Assembly (NCBI GenBank): GCA_903927615.1
Contig: CAIYNU010000022.1
Coordinates: 124,001 to 188,000, forward strand
DNA length: 64,000 nucleotides
From: an uncultured Rhodospirillales bacterium
GTDB lineage: Bacteria > Pseudomonadota > Alphaproteobacteria > Azospirillales > Azospirillaceae
Direction of reading: 5' to 3'
Shown: in pieces, positions 33,371-43,997 of the stretch
How the letters are laid out: each line of letters begins with the position of its first letter
Position numbering within the stretch: the first letter of the stretch is position 1
Notes under the pieces: generated by a model
Told to the model about the DNA's origin: nothing
Database searches by the model: none
Seen by the model: the letters and a program-made list of their open reading frames with translations, nothing else
Translations under genes and position numbers: made by a program

Positions 33371-33856
33371 ATTGTGCTTTCGGAGATGTCGGCCGAACCG
33401 CCCAAGACCGGCCACGGTCATTGCGGCCCCCCGGTTGGCGATCGACGGTCAATACCGGCGGTGTTGTGGGGTGGAACCGAACTCTTACCACTGGGTTGGT
33501 GGCCGGCAACTCGTCGGGGATTCTCCCCGGAGTCCCTGCATCCTGCTTGACCAGTGACTCCGACTTGGCCATTGGTCTGCTCCCGATGTCGCCGAGGCTT
33601 CGATCAAGGACGACTCCGTGCGCCCGGGTCACTTTTCCCTGTCCATATTTCTGAACTTTGTGCCAAACTGGCGCTGCCCGCCGATATGTGGTATGGTCGC
33701 GTTGCTTTTTCACTGTTCCATCCCCATACGCCGTTCGTCGCCATTGTCCTGTTCGTCCCTGTGCCTGGCCGACACGTTCCGCCGGCTCCTGCTGACAGTC
33801 GGGACCTTACGTCCGGGTGACAGGACGTCGAGGTCCACAATCGAGGGTCTTGATCC
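33371..33856. other. Intergenic stretch before rpiB
   Basis: No convincing gene is visible in these 486 bases. A short hairpin GGGGA-ttc-TCCCC lies near 33516-33528. The overlapping frames here have poor composition. No tRNA or known riboswitch was recognised. Confidence 0.4.
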
Positions 33857-34294
33857 ATGTCGTTACCGATCGTCGCCATCGCCGCGGATCACGCCGGCTT
33901 TGTTCTTAAAGGCGAACTCGTCGCAGTGCTAGCCGCGAATGGTTATCAGGCCCTCGATCTCGGCACCGATGGCCCGGAGTCCGTGGATTATCCGGACATT
34001 GCCGAACGACTGGTGCTGGCCATCCGCGACGGCCGGGCTGCCCGAGGCGTGCTGATTTGCGGGACCGGTATCGGAATCGGCATGGCGGCGAACCGGTTTC
34101 CTGGAATTCGAGCTGCAACCTGCGCTAATGCCACCATGGCGCGGTTGGCCCGCGCCCACAACGACGCCAATGTGCTGTCGCTGGGCAGTCGCGTGATGGG
34201 AGTCGAAGCGGCTCGGGACTGTCTGCTGACCTTCCTGACCACCCCCTTTGATGGCGGCGACCGTCACCAGCGGCGCATCGACAAGCTGGCATAA
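33857..34294 (+). CDS. rpiB: Ribose-5-phosphate isomerase B
   Basis: The 145-residue protein starts VAIAADHAGFVLKGEL and has GVLICGTGIGIGMAANRFPG and LARAHNDANVLSLGSRV, the RpiB phosphate- and substrate-binding parts with the catalytic Cys. It interconverts ribose-5-phosphate and ribulose-5-phosphate. It lies upstream of glyA on the same strand, an order common in alphaproteobacteria. Confidence 0.95.
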   Translation: MSLPIVAIAADHAGFVLKGELVAVLAANGYQALDLGTDGPESVDYPDIAERLVLAIRDGRAARGVLICGTGIGIGMAANRFPGIRAATCANATMARLARAHNDANVLSLGSRVMGVEAARDCLLTFLTTPFDGGDRHQRRIDKLA

Positions 34295-34372
34295 CCCGTC
34301 GTCCGATTTCGTTTCGCCTGACACACTTGATCACACCGTCATCACCGGCCCGGCCCTCAACAGGATTTCCAC

Positions 34373-35665
34373 ATGACCCTTTCGGCTTCCAACCCGTTCT
34401 TCCGCGCGTCGCTGGCCCAAAGCGACCCCGATCTGGCGGCGGCGATCGGCCGTGAACTCGCCCGGCAGCAGGGCCAGATCGAGTTGATCGCCTCGGAAAA
34501 TATCGTCTCGCGGGCGGTGCTGGAGGCCCAAGGTTCGGTTCTGACCAATAAATATGCCGAAGGCTATCCCGGCAAGCGATACTATGGTGGCTGCGAGCAT
34601 GTGGATGTCGCCGAACAACTGGCCATCGATCGGGCGCGCCAGCTTTTCGGATGCAGCTACGCCAATGTGCAGCCCAATTCAGGTTCCCAGGCCAATCAGG
34701 CGGTCTTGCTGGCGCTGCTGCAACCCGGAGACTGCTTGCTGGGCATGTCGCTGGCGGCCGGCGGTCACTTGACTCACGGCGCCCCACCCAACCTGTCGGG
34801 TAAATGGTTCAAGTCGGTCCAGTACGGCGTGCGCCGGGACGACGCGCTGATCGACTACGACGAGGTGGAGCGCCTGGCGGAGGAACACCGCCCTAAGCTG
34901 ATCATCTCCGGCGGCTCCGCCTATCCCCGGACCATTGATTTCGCACGCCTGCGCCGAATCGCCGATGGCGTGGGCGCGGTCCTGATGGCCGACATCGCCC
35001 ATTATGCCGGGCTGGTGGCGGCAGGCCTGTATCCCAATCCCTTCCCCCATGCCCAGATCGTCACGACCACCACCCACAAGACCTTGCGCGGGCCGCGCGG
35101 TGGCCTGATTCTCGCCAACGATCCCGAATTGGGCAAGAAAATCAATTCGGCGATCTTCCCGGGACTGCAAGGCGGGCCGCTGATGCATGTGATTGCCGCC
35201 AAGGCGGTCGCCTTTGGCGAGGCGTTGCAACCGGCCTTCAAGGATTATGCCCAGGCGGTGCTGGACAACGCCCGGGCCTTGGCCGGGGTCTTGAAAGCCG
35301 GCGGTCTCGACATCGTCTCGGGCGGAACCGACTGCCATATGGTGCTGGTCGACCTGCGGCCCAAGACCCTGACCGGGAAGGCCGCCGAGGCCAGCCTGGA
35401 GCACGCCGGCATGACCTGCAATAAGAACGGCGTCCCCTTCGATCCGGAAAAGCCGACCATCACCTCGGGCGTCCGGCTGGGCAGTCCGGCAGCAACCACC
35501 CGCGGCTTCGGCATCGCCGAGTTCCAGGAAACCGGTCGGATGATCGTGGAGGTTCTGGATGGCCTGGCCGCCAGCAATTCCGGAAACAATAGCGCGGTGG
35601 AAAGCGCGGTGCGCGACCGGGTTCAGGCGCTGTGCCATCGCTTCCCGATCTATCCCACCCTCTAG
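34373..35665 (+). CDS. glyA: Serine hydroxymethyltransferase
   Basis: The 430-residue PLP enzyme has [46 protein letters not shown] and [14 protein letters not shown], where Lys forms the Schiff base. It turns serine and tetrahydrofolate into glycine and methylene-tetrahydrofolate, supplying one-carbon units. It starts 78 bases after rpiB and precedes nrdR and ribD. Confidence 0.97.
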   Translation: MTLSASNPFFRASLAQSDPDLAAAIGRELARQQGQIELIASENIVSRAVLEAQGSVLTNKYAEGYPGKRYYGGCEHVDVAEQLAIDRARQLFGCSYANVQPNSGSQANQAVLLALLQPGDCLLGMSLAAGGHLTHGAPPNLSGKWFKSVQYGVRRDDALIDYDEVERLAEEHRPKLIISGGSAYPRTIDFARLRRIADGVGAVLMADIAHYAGLVAAGLYPNPFPHAQIVTTTTHKTLRGPRGGLILANDPELGKKINSAIFPGLQGGPLMHVIAAKAVAFGEALQPAFKDYAQAVLDNARALAGVLKAGGLDIVSGGTDCHMVLVDLRPKTLTGKAAEASLEHAGMTCNKNGVPFDPEKPTITSGVRLGSPAATTRGFGIAEFQETGRMIVEVLDGLAASNSGNNSAVESAVRDRVQALCHRFPIYPTL

Positions 35666-35704
35666 CCCTCCTTAACGGCCCCTCCTTAACGGCGAGGTTT
35701 TCAG

Positions 35705-36187
35705 ATGCGCTGTCCGTTCTGTGGCAACGACGACACCCAGGTTAAGGACTCGCGGCCAACCGAGGATAATTCGGCAATCCGTCGGCGGCGCTTCTGTTCC
35801 GGCTGCAATGCTCGTTTTACAACATTTGAACGGGTCCAACTGCGAGAACTGACGGTCATCAAGAACAGTGGCGTGCGCGAGCCCTTCGACCGCGATAAAT
35901 TATTGCGTTCGATGCGGGTCGCGCTCCGTAAGAGACCCATTGATGCCGACCGTATCGATCGGGTGGTCAATAATCTGGTCCGTCAGTTAGAATCCTCGGG
36001 CGAGAATGAGATTCCCTCGAAGCACATTGGGGAGATGGTGATGCATCATCTCCTCACCCTCGATCAGGTCGCCTATGTCCGCTATGCCTCGGTCTATCGC
36101 AACTTCCGGGAGGCAGCCGACTTCAACCATCTGGTCGAATCGCTGCAACCGGAGCAGGGCGCCCTCGCCATGGGCGGCGCCCGATGA
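35705..36187 (+). CDS. nrdR: Transcriptional repressor NrdR
   Basis: The 160-residue protein has the zinc ribbon [34 protein letters not shown], and an ATP-cone ([20 protein letters not shown]). It senses (d)ATP and represses ribonucleotide reductase genes. The short gap to glyA holds a 13-base direct repeat, CCTCCTTAACGGC, at 35667 and 35681. The stop overlaps ribD by four bases. Confidence 0.97.
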   Translation: MRCPFCGNDDTQVKDSRPTEDNSAIRRRRFCSGCNARFTTFERVQLRELTVIKNSGVREPFDRDKLLRSMRVALRKRPIDADRIDRVVNNLVRQLESSGENEIPSKHIGEMVMHHLLTLDQVAYVRYASVYRNFREAADFNHLVESLQPEQGALAMGGAR

Positions 36188-37293
36188 CCGTCAGCGACGA
36201 TCATCGGTTTATGAATACCGCACTGGCGCTGGCGCGCCGGGGACTGGGTTCGGTGTGGCCCAATCCAGCGGTTGGCTGCGTCCTGGTCAGGGATGGCGCC
36301 GTGGTCGGACGGGGCTGGACCCAACCGGGCGGACGGCCGCATGCCGAAACCGAAGCGTTGGCACGGGCCGGCCACCACGCCCGAGGCGCCACCGCTTATG
36401 TCTCGTTGGAGCCGTGCAACCATCACGGACAGACCCCGCCCTGTACCGACGCCCTGATCGCCGCGGGTGTCGCCCGGTGCGTGGTCGCCTGTGAGGACCC
36501 GGACCCCCGGGTCTCGGGAACCGGGTTGGCCCGGCTGCGTGCCGCCGGCTTGGCCGTCAGCATCGGCGTTGATGCCGCCGAGGCCCGCGCCATCAATCAC
36601 GGCTTCTTCCTGCGCCTGGCCCATAATCGCCCGTTGGTTACGCTCAAACTGGCCACCTCCCTTGATGGCAAGGTGGCAACCCACCGCCGTCTGAGTCAGT
36701 GGATCACCGGCGAAACCGCCCGGGCCTGGGGGCACGGCCTGCGCGCCCGTCACGACGCCATCATGGTTGGCTATGGCACGGCCCAGGCCGACGATCCGGA
36801 ACTGACCTGTCGGCTCCCCGGCCTCGCCGCGCGCTCGCCGGTTCGGGTGGTCGCGGACAGCCATCTGCAACTGTCACTCCTGTCACGACTGGTGCGAAGC
36901 GCCCGCCAGGTGCCGCTGTGGGTCTGCTGTCGCCCCGATGTCGATCGCGCCCGGGCCCAGGTCTTCACCCAATGTGGGGTGTCGTTGTTGATGGTACCGC
37001 CCGATCCGTCCGGGACGGTTGAGGCGAGCCTGGTGCTGGCCGCACTGGCAAAGCAAGGCATCACCCGCGTCCTGGTGGAAGGCGGCAGCACCCTGGCCGG
37101 TTCACTGCTGCGGGCCCGGTTGGTGGACCGCTTGGAATGGTTTCGGGCCCCCTGTCTGATCGGCGGCGACGGCGTTGCCGCGGTTGCGGCCTTCGGAGTC
37201 GACACCCTCGATCTCACGGCGCATTTTGATTGTCTAGGCATTCGGCGCGCCGGCGAGGACCTTTGGGAAAGCTTTTCCCGCAAAGATAGGTAA
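36184..37293 (+). CDS. ribD: Bifunctional riboflavin deaminase/reductase RibD
   Basis: The 369-residue protein has an N-terminal deaminase with [10 protein letters not shown] and [17 protein letters not shown], the zinc site, and a C-terminal reductase with [35 protein letters not shown] and [12 protein letters not shown]. It performs steps two and three of riboflavin synthesis. No ribE, ribB or ribH follows, so the pathway is split. No FMN riboswitch is visible around it. Confidence 0.96.
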   Translation: MTVSDDHRFMNTALALARRGLGSVWPNPAVGCVLVRDGAVVGRGWTQPGGRPHAETEALARAGHHARGATAYVSLEPCNHHGQTPPCTDALIAAGVARCVVACEDPDPRVSGTGLARLRAAGLAVSIGVDAAEARAINHGFFLRLAHNRPLVTLKLATSLDGKVATHRRLSQWITGETARAWGHGLRARHDAIMVGYGTAQADDPELTCRLPGLAARSPVRVVADSHLQLSLLSRLVRSARQVPLWVCCRPDVDRARAQVFTQCGVSLLMVPPDPSGTVEASLVLAALAKQGITRVLVEGGSTLAGSLLRARLVDRLEWFRAPCLIGGDGVAAVAAFGVDTLDLTAHFDCLGIRRAGEDLWESFSRKDR

Positions 37294-37527
37294 TCTTCCT
37301 TACGGAAGGTCCGAATGGGCTGGCGTCCCTACGAAAAAGGGGTGAGGCGGGCAGATTTCTATCGAATACGCACACTTTCGTTTACGAATTGTCGCGTTGA
37401 ATAACCCGGATTCCGCATCTTTTGAGCATGCGCTTGACCATCTCCTTTATTTGAGGCTTTAGATTGGCGCCGCCGTTGGTCCAATGATGGGCGTATTGTT
37501 TACGTCGGTCTGGGAGTTGAGAAAATC

Positions 37528-39597
37528 ATGAGCATTAGAACGGTGCTGGGGCTTTGTCTGGGTGGACTTGGTCTGTTACTGGTAATGAGCGTCGGCGCCA
37601 AAGTGGTCAGCGAGTGGACTCGCCTGCAAACCATCAGCCAAGCCGAATTGGCCGTCAATGCCCTGGCCCCGACAGCCCGGTTTCTGGAACGATCCGGTCA
37701 GGAACGCGGCGCTAATTCGATTCACTTTGCCAGCGATGCCGCAATCGATGCCGCGCAAAAAGACGATTTGGCCGCCTTCCGCGCCAGAACCGACGAACCG
37801 GCCGCCCTGATGGTCCTGGCTTTCGACGCGATCGGCGACCGTGATTTAAATCGCTCGGTCCGGGAAATCCTGGATCACTTGAAAGGCATCAGGGCCGACG
37901 TCGACCGGCAGCTTGCCCTGGACAAGGCAAACCGTCCGGCCAAGGCTCAGGCCGACTTCGTGGCCGGCATGTTCCAAGTTGCAACCCTGACCAGCGATTT
38001 GGCGCGAGCGACTCGCAGCCGTCTCACGGGCCTGAACTCCGAAATTGCCCCGCTGACCACCGTCGGTGCCATCGCTTCGGAATTGCGCGACGCCGCCGGT
38101 TTGCAATCCACTCTCTTTCTTCAATCTGTGGTTTCCGGACAACCCCTGCCTTCCGGCGTCGAGCGTCAAATACAGTGGTATGAAGGACGACTTTCCCAAT
38201 TGTTCCAGGAGCTGAAGGACGCCAGTGAGGTGGTCATGGTGCCGGCGCTGAGCGAAGATGTGCGCGCGGCCAAGCAGGGCCTGGACAGCGCCGGCAGCTA
38301 CAAGGCACGGTTGCTAGAAGCTTCGGGGAAAGGACAACCTTACGGCGTTGATGGCCCAGGCTATCGAAAAATTATGACACCGCTGTTACTCGCGCTCACC
38401 CTGCCCCGGGACGATGCCTTCAAACTGGCGACGGAAGCCGCGCGGGACCTCCAGGATCAGGCCAAAATCGGATTGCTGTTCGCGGGCGCGACGCTGCTGG
38501 TCGCCCTGGCCCTGATCTGTTTTGTTGCATTGGTCATCACGCGCAAGGTCACGAGACCGCTGGCCGAACTGACCGCCGACATCACCGCCATTGCCGACGG
38601 CCGTCGGGACGTGACCGTGAACCATTGCGGCCGCACCGACGAAATCGGAACCATGGCCACTGCGGTGCTGGTGCTTCAAGACAAAACCCGGGACGCCGAC
38701 ACGCTTGCGGTTCAGCAACGTCGAGACCAGGAGGCCCGAGAGGCGCGTCGGACTCAGGTGGATGCCGTGACCCGTCGTTTTGTCGATCACATCGGCACCA
38801 TAACCGACGGATTCGGCTCATCCGTGGACGGTTTGCGGGCGGGCGCTCAGACCATGAACACCGCCGCCACCGAGACCACCGCCCGGTCTCATGCCGCTGT
38901 GGCGGCCTCTGAACAGGTCAACGCCAATATCCAGACGGTGGCCGCCGCGTCAGAGGAGTTGACCGCCTCGATCAACGAAATTGGCCGCCGCATCGGCGAG
39001 ACGTCGGCGACCTCTCGCACCGCGGCAGCGGAGACCGAAGCCACCACCGCGGTCATCGCCGGCCTCAGCGATGCCGCCCGTCAGATCGGGGACGTGGTCA
39101 ATCTGATCAACTCCATCGCCAGTCAGACCAATCTTCTGGCGCTTAACGCCACCATCGAAGCGGCCCGCGCCGGCGACGCCGGCAAAGGGTTCGCGGTGGT
39201 GGCCGGCGAAGTGAAGAACCTGGCGACCCAAACAGCCCAAGCGACCGGCGAGATTCAAACCAAGGTCGCTCACATCCAGGCTGAAACCGTCAAAGCGGTG
39301 AATGCCATCGCCACCATTCGAACCACGGTCGGCACCATCTGCGAAGCGGCCGCCAATATCGCAGCCGCCGTGGAACAGCAGGGGGCTGCCACCGCCGAAA
39401 TCGCCCGCAATATTCAGGAGGCCGCAGGCGGTATGAATACTGTACTGACCAATGCCGCCCGGGTTTCCCAGGCCGCCATCACCGCCACCAACTCAGCCGC
39501 CAGCCTGAATGTCGTTTCGGACGCCGTCGCCCAGGAATCGTCCAGCTTGACATCCACAGTACGCACCTTCGTTGATGATCTAAAGGTGGTGGCATAA
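37528..39597 (+). CDS. Methyl-accepting chemotaxis protein with nitrate-sensor-like domain
   Basis: The 689-residue protein has membrane helices at about 7-25 and 312-335 flanking a long helical periplasmic domain of about 285 residues; [20 protein letters not shown] and [11 protein letters not shown] resemble NIT-type sensor helices. A HAMP domain ([20 protein letters not shown]) and signalling domain follow, with the hairpin tip [20 protein letters not shown] and [16 protein letters not shown]. No CheR-tethering pentapeptide is present. It has its own promoter region; the ligand is unknown. Confidence 0.9.
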   Translation: MSIRTVLGLCLGGLGLLLVMSVGAKVVSEWTRLQTISQAELAVNALAPTARFLERSGQERGANSIHFASDAAIDAAQKDDLAAFRARTDEPAALMVLAFDAIGDRDLNRSVREILDHLKGIRADVDRQLALDKANRPAKAQADFVAGMFQVATLTSDLARATRSRLTGLNSEIAPLTTVGAIASELRDAAGLQSTLFLQSVVSGQPLPSGVERQIQWYEGRLSQLFQELKDASEVVMVPALSEDVRAAKQGLDSAGSYKARLLEASGKGQPYGVDGPGYRKIMTPLLLALTLPRDDAFKLATEAARDLQDQAKIGLLFAGATLLVALALICFVALVITRKVTRPLAELTADITAIADGRRDVTVNHCGRTDEIGTMATAVLVLQDKTRDADTLAVQQRRDQEAREARRTQVDAVTRRFVDHIGTITDGFGSSVDGLRAGAQTMNTAATETTARSHAAVAASEQVNANIQTVAAASEELTASINEIGRRIGETSATSRTAAAETEATTAVIAGLSDAARQIGDVVNLINSIASQTNLLALNATIEAARAGDAGKGFAVVAGEVKNLATQTAQATGEIQTKVAHIQAETVKAVNAIATIRTTVGTICEAAANIAAAVEQQGAATAEIARNIQEAAGGMNTVLTNAARVSQAAITATNSAASLNVVSDAVAQESSSLTSTVRTFVDDLKVVA

Positions 39598-39883
39598 CGG
39601 TTCCGATCTGGCCGGAGGGGTTGCCCGCGCCCACGATCACCGCACTGTTGCCTGTGGTCCGCCAGCCTGCACCCCAACCGGTCCTGTCAGCGGCCGGCTG
39701 CGGGGTGTGCGGGCGGTGAAATGTGGCTATGCCGTGCATGGGGGTTCCGTCCGGTGGGCAACCGTGTCATGACTGTAAAGGCGGTGAGCTGGTGGAGACG
39801 CTGGGACAGCGGCCGATGCCGACGTTCCAGCGCCGGAACCAAAGCGGCTCGACACGTCCGAACCCGATAAGCAAGAGTGTGTC

Positions 39884-41632
39884 ATGGATCTGCGCGGTTT
39901 AGCCTGGTGGCGGAAATGGCTTTGGCTGGGCGCAATGCTGGCCGGGGCTGGCGGGACGCTCGCCCTGATGCCGACCCTCCCGGCGGCGCACGACACTGCG
40001 GTCACACCGCCGACACCCGAGGCCGGGGCCTATCTGGCCGGCCGATTCGCGCAACATGTGGACGATTGGAACGCAGCCGCCGATTTCATGGGCCACGCCC
40101 TGGACCGGGACCCAGGGGATACCAGCCTGCTGCGCCGGGCCTTTTTGCTTAATCTTGGCGATGGCCGGATTCCTGCGGCCTTGCCGCTGGCCCGGCGCCT
40201 GACCACCCAGGACGACCCCAACGCGCCGCTGGCGATCTTGCTGTTGATCGTCGACGATGTGGCCGCCGGCCGGTTGGACGATGCCGACGGCCGCTTGGGG
40301 ATGCTGACCACCGACGGCGTCACCAAATATGCCGGGCCGCTTTTGGCGGGCTGGTTGGCACTGGCCAAGGGCCATCCCAAGGATGCGGAGGCGGCGCTGG
40401 CGCCGCTGGAGGCGATTCAAGGTCTGCGCGTGCTGTACGCCCTGCATCGGGCCCTGATTGCCGATGTCGCGAACGATCGCGAGACCGCGGCCCATTGGTA
40501 CGACGAGGCGATCAAGGACAACCCACCGACCCTGCGGGTGGCCCAGGCGGTGGGCAGCTTCCTGCAACGGACCGGGCAGGTCGAACAGGCCCGGGCCCTT
40601 TATGCCACCTTCGCCAAAGACAACGCCGAAAGTGGGCTGCTGGACACGACAGCCCTGATCGAGGAGGCCGATCTGGGGGCCACACCGGCCGTGACGTCGG
40701 CGCAAGAAGGAATGGCCGAAAGCCTGTTTGATCTCGCTTCGGCCCTGCATCAGGAAGAATCCGACGAGATGGCCATGGTCTATGCCCGCCTCGCGCTGGT
40801 CTTGCGGCCAAAATTCCCACTGACACAACTTTTGGTCGGCGATATTCTGGTCAGTCGCGATCATGACGAAGGCGGTTTGGTTCAGTATCAGGACGTGGCC
40901 ACCGACAGTGCCCTTGGCTGGAGCGCCCGGTTGCGATCTGCCGAAAGCCTGACCCGTCTTGGCCGGTTTGATCCTGCGGCCACGCTGTTGGAGACGATGG
41001 CCGCCGAGCATACGGATCGCGCTGAACCGCTGGTTCGTCTGGCTGACCTTTACCGTGGCAATAAGAAGGACGGCGACGCGATCAAGGCTTACGACCGCGC
41101 GTTGGAGCGCATCCCCCATCTCGAAGAACGGGACTGGGCGATTCTTTACGGCCGAGCCGCCAGTTATGAACGAATTGGGCCATGGGAGAAGGCGGAACAG
41201 GATCTGCTGGCGGCCCTGGCGCTAAGCAAGGATCAGGCCATCGTCCTCAACTTTCTCGGCTATTCCTGGGTTGATAAGGGAGTCAATCTGGCCCAGGCGA
41301 AGATCATGATCGAGCGCGCGGTGGCGCTTCGGCCGAAGGACGGCTACATTATCGATAGCCTTGGTTGGGCGCTCTTCCGGATGGGCGACCAGAGCGGGGC
41401 CGTGACCCAGTTGGAGCGGGCCATTGAGCTGAAACCGTTGGACCCCACCATCAATGACCATTTGGGTGATGCCTATTGGGCGGTCGGCCGCCAGATCGAA
41501 GCGTTGTTCCAGTGGCGGCGATCGTTACAGGAATCCGACGACCCGGAGCTAAGCGCGGGGGTCCGCAAAAAACTTCTGGAGCGACGGTACGTCGATCCCG
41601 GCATCTCCGGCACGCCTAACGGAGCCTTATGA
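39884..41632 (+). CDS. Tetratricopeptide repeat protein upstream of ispE
   Basis: The 582-residue protein has an N-terminal hydrophobic helix (WLWLGAMLAGAGGTLALMP) and TPR arrays at about 60-300 and 330-560, including VLNFLGYSWVDKGVNLAQAK, MIERAVALRPKDGYIIDSLG, and WALFRMGDQSGAVTQLERAI. TPR proteins in this place occur in many alphaproteobacteria and are thought to work at the cell envelope. The ispE gene starts three bases after its stop. Confidence 0.85.
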   Translation: MDLRGLAWWRKWLWLGAMLAGAGGTLALMPTLPAAHDTAVTPPTPEAGAYLAGRFAQHVDDWNAAADFMGHALDRDPGDTSLLRRAFLLNLGDGRIPAALPLARRLTTQDDPNAPLAILLLIVDDVAAGRLDDADGRLGMLTTDGVTKYAGPLLAGWLALAKGHPKDAEAALAPLEAIQGLRVLYALHRALIADVANDRETAAHWYDEAIKDNPPTLRVAQAVGSFLQRTGQVEQARALYATFAKDNAESGLLDTTALIEEADLGATPAVTSAQEGMAESLFDLASALHQEESDEMAMVYARLALVLRPKFPLTQLLVGDILVSRDHDEGGLVQYQDVATDSALGWSARLRSAESLTRLGRFDPAATLLETMAAEHTDRAEPLVRLADLYRGNKKDGDAIKAYDRALERIPHLEERDWAILYGRAASYERIGPWEKAEQDLLAALALSKDQAIVLNFLGYSWVDKGVNLAQAKIMIERAVALRPKDGYIIDSLGWALFRMGDQSGAVTQLERAIELKPLDPTINDHLGDAYWAVGRQIEALFQWRRSLQESDDPELSAGVRKKLLERRYVDPGISGTPNGAL

Positions 41633-41635
41633 ATC

Positions 41636-42553
41636 ATGGCTACCGAGACCGGCGTCCCGGTGCGCCTGCTGGCACCAGCCAAGATCAACCTTTACCTGCA
41701 TGTACTCGGCCGGCGGGGTGACGGCTACCACGAGTTGGACAGTCTGGTGATGTTTGCCGACCTGGGGGACACGCTGACCGTCAGCCTCGCCCCCGGTCAG
41801 GACGGCCCCAGCCTGACCCTCGATGGCCCCTTCGCCGCGGCACTTGCCGGTGAACCGCCGGCCGGCAATCTGGTGGTCCGGGCTGCGCTGGCGCTCGCCG
41901 CTCTGGCACAGCGTCCGCCCGCGGTCGCCATGACCCTGACCAAACGGTTACCGGTGGCGTCGGGCATCGGCGGCGGCTCCGCCGATGCCGCCGCGTGTTT
42001 ACTGGCCTTGTCCCAGTTGTGGCAGTTATGGCCTGCGCCTGCCGAGGAACCCGCCCTGCTGGGTTTGGGCGCCCGGCTCGGGGCTGACGTTCCGGTCTGT
42101 CTGGCCGGCCGGGCCGCGTATTTTGGCGGCATCGGTGATCGGTTGGACCCAGCGCCATCGCTTCCCGACTGCCCGGCTGTGTTGGTCAACCCCGGCGTGC
42201 CGCTGCCAACGCCGACGGTGTTCCGCGCCCGTCGCGGTCCGTTCTCCGGCCCGGCCCGGCTGCCCGCCCCCCCCCCCACCGTTGGGGCCTTTGCCGCTGA
42301 ACTCGCCCAGCGCCACAACGACCTGACCGACGCGGCCATCTCGGCGGCGCCGGTGATCGCCGAAGTGCTGGCCGACCTTGCGGCCAGCCCCGGCGCCCTA
42401 TTGGCGCGGCTGTCCGGCAGCGGCGCCACCTGCTTTGCGCTCTATCCCAACCACGACACGGCCGAACGAGCCGCCGCCGGCCTTGCCGCGACCCACCCCG
42501 ATTGGTGGGTGCAGCCGTGTCGGCTGGTCTCGGACCGATGCGATCTGCCGTGA
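41636..42553 (+). CDS. ispE: 4-diphosphocytidyl-2-C-methyl-D-erythritol kinase
   Basis: The 305-residue GHMP kinase begins VRLLAPAKINLYLHVLGRRG with DGYHELDSLV, and has the phosphate loop KRLPVASGIGGGSADAAACL and a C-terminal LARLSGSGATCFALYP. It phosphorylates CDP-methylerythritol in the MEP isoprenoid pathway. It is probably cotranscribed with the TPR gene. Confidence 0.95.
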   Translation: MATETGVPVRLLAPAKINLYLHVLGRRGDGYHELDSLVMFADLGDTLTVSLAPGQDGPSLTLDGPFAAALAGEPPAGNLVVRAALALAALAQRPPAVAMTLTKRLPVASGIGGGSADAAACLLALSQLWQLWPAPAEEPALLGLGARLGADVPVCLAGRAAYFGGIGDRLDPAPSLPDCPAVLVNPGVPLPTPTVFRARRGPFSGPARLPAPPPTVGAFAAELAQRHNDLTDAAISAAPVIAEVLADLAASPGALLARLSGSGATCFALYPNHDTAERAAAGLAATHPDWWVQPCRLVSDRCDLP

Positions 42554-42617
42554 CCCGGCCCCTTTGTTCACCTCTGAAAGATTGACTTTCCCTATCCTTG
42601 GGGCGGGACAGTCGCGT

Positions 42618-42656
42618 GATGGTGGCGTCCCGTCATAAGACGGGCGCGACACCATC
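42618..42656 (+). terminator. Long imperfect hairpin after ispE
   Basis: GATGGTG..CCCGTC pairs with GACGGGC..CACCATC around ATAA, with a bulge, 64 bases after the ispE stop. It probably ends the TPR-ispE transcript. Confidence 0.5.
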
Positions 42657-42773
42657 AGAGACGATCGCTTGATGACACGCGCGATCGGTGGCATTATACC
42701 TAAGGCTCTGTGGACAAGGGGGAACGGGCCTTTTGTTTGCCAGACCGGACGTCGCCATGAGGGGAATCGCGAG

Positions 42774-43979
42774 ATGGGGGGCTACGATTTTCTGATTGAT
42801 GACCAGAGCACTGACGCACCCGACTGTCATTCAAAGTCGCCCTGGCTGGTTCTGGTGGCGGACGACAACCCCGATATGATCGCCGTGACTCGAGCGGTCT
42901 TGAACGGTTGCACGTTCGAAAATCGCGAGATCGAAGTGCTGGATGCGCGTTCGGCCGGCGAGGCGCGTCGGGTGTTGGAACAGCATCCCGACATAGCGGT
43001 GATCTTGCTTGATGTGGTCATGGAAACCGATGATGCCGGCTTGCGGCTGGTTTCGGCCATTCGGAACGAGTTGCGAATGCGCGAGCTTCGCATCATCCTG
43101 CGCACCGGCCAGCCCGGTTTTGCGCCGGAACGCGATGTCATTCGCCAGTATGACATCAACGACTATCGATTAAAGTCAGAACTGACTGCTCATTCGCTCT
43201 ACACATCGGTGGTGGCAGCGCTCCGAAGCTATGGGGAAATCAACGCACGCCTGCATGCCGAGCAAGAGGCGTTGCTCGCCGCACGCAGCAAGTCCCAGTT
43301 TGTGGCCAATATGTCCCACGAACTGCGCACCCCCCTGAACGCCATCATCGGCTTTGCCGAAGTGATTGCGCACAATGGCTTGAAACGCCATGAGGTGGCG
43401 GACTATATTTCCGCCATTCGCGACAACGGTCTGCGATTGTTGTCGGTGCTCAATGCCCTGCTTGATATGGCCGCGATTGACGCCGGTCGTTATACCCTGC
43501 GTGAACAGGTGATCACCGTCGATGACCTGCTGGCCACCAGTTTGGCCGCCGCTTCGGAACGGGCCGCTGTCGCCGGCGTCACGCTCGCGGTCCACCCTTC
43601 GCCCCGGGTTACGACGTTAATGGCCGATAGCGCCGCGCTTGCCCAGGTTTTGGATAACCTGCTCTCGAATGCCATCAAGTTCTCGCCGCTCGGCGGTGTG
43701 GTCGACCTGTCCGTCACGCTTGGCACCGATGGCAAGCCGGCCCTTTCGGTGACCGACCACGGCATCGGCATCCCGGCCGACCGTCTGCGCGGCTTGTTCG
43801 AGCCCTTTTCGCAGGTTGACGCCGGCTTTTCCCGCCATTTTGAAGGAATCGGTCTTGGCCTGACCATCGTCAAAGGGCTGGTGGACCTTCATGGTGGAAC
43901 CATCGAGGTGGCGAGCACCGACGGACACGGCACCACGATGACGGTGCATCTACCCGCCAACCGACTCGTTGGGGCATGA
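42774..43979 (+). CDS. Receiver-histidine kinase hybrid (REC-HisKA-HATPase)
   Basis: From ATG 42774 (GAGGGGAA upstream) the protein has 401 residues, no membrane helix and an N-terminal receiver domain with LLDVVMETD (phospho-Asp) and NDYRLKSEL, followed by HisKA (FVANMSHELRTPLNAIIGFA) and HATPase (LDNLLSNAIKFSPLGG, HGIGIPADRLRGLFEPFSQV). The receiver is of the type with RIILRTGQPGFAPERDVI. A soluble kinase controlled by phosphorylation of its own receiver is the likely reading. It is convergent with another kinase 18 bases away. Confidence 0.9.
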   Translation: MGGYDFLIDDQSTDAPDCHSKSPWLVLVADDNPDMIAVTRAVLNGCTFENREIEVLDARSAGEARRVLEQHPDIAVILLDVVMETDDAGLRLVSAIRNELRMRELRIILRTGQPGFAPERDVIRQYDINDYRLKSELTAHSLYTSVVAALRSYGEINARLHAEQEALLAARSKSQFVANMSHELRTPLNAIIGFAEVIAHNGLKRHEVADYISAIRDNGLRLLSVLNALLDMAAIDAGRYTLREQVITVDDLLATSLAAASERAAVAGVTLAVHPSPRVTTLMADSAALAQVLDNLLSNAIKFSPLGGVVDLSVTLGTDGKPALSVTDHGIGIPADRLRGLFEPFSQVDAGFSRHFEGIGLGLTIVKGLVDLHGGTIEVASTDGHGTTMTVHLPANRLVGA

Positions 43980-43997
43980 TCGACTCCGCACGATGCC

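Noticed and set aside
33369-33713. Minus-strand 114-codon frame in the gap before rpiB
   Set aside because: Composition is irregular and Arg/Pro-rich, there is no good ribosome site, and it would overlap the AT-rich region upstream of mucR2.
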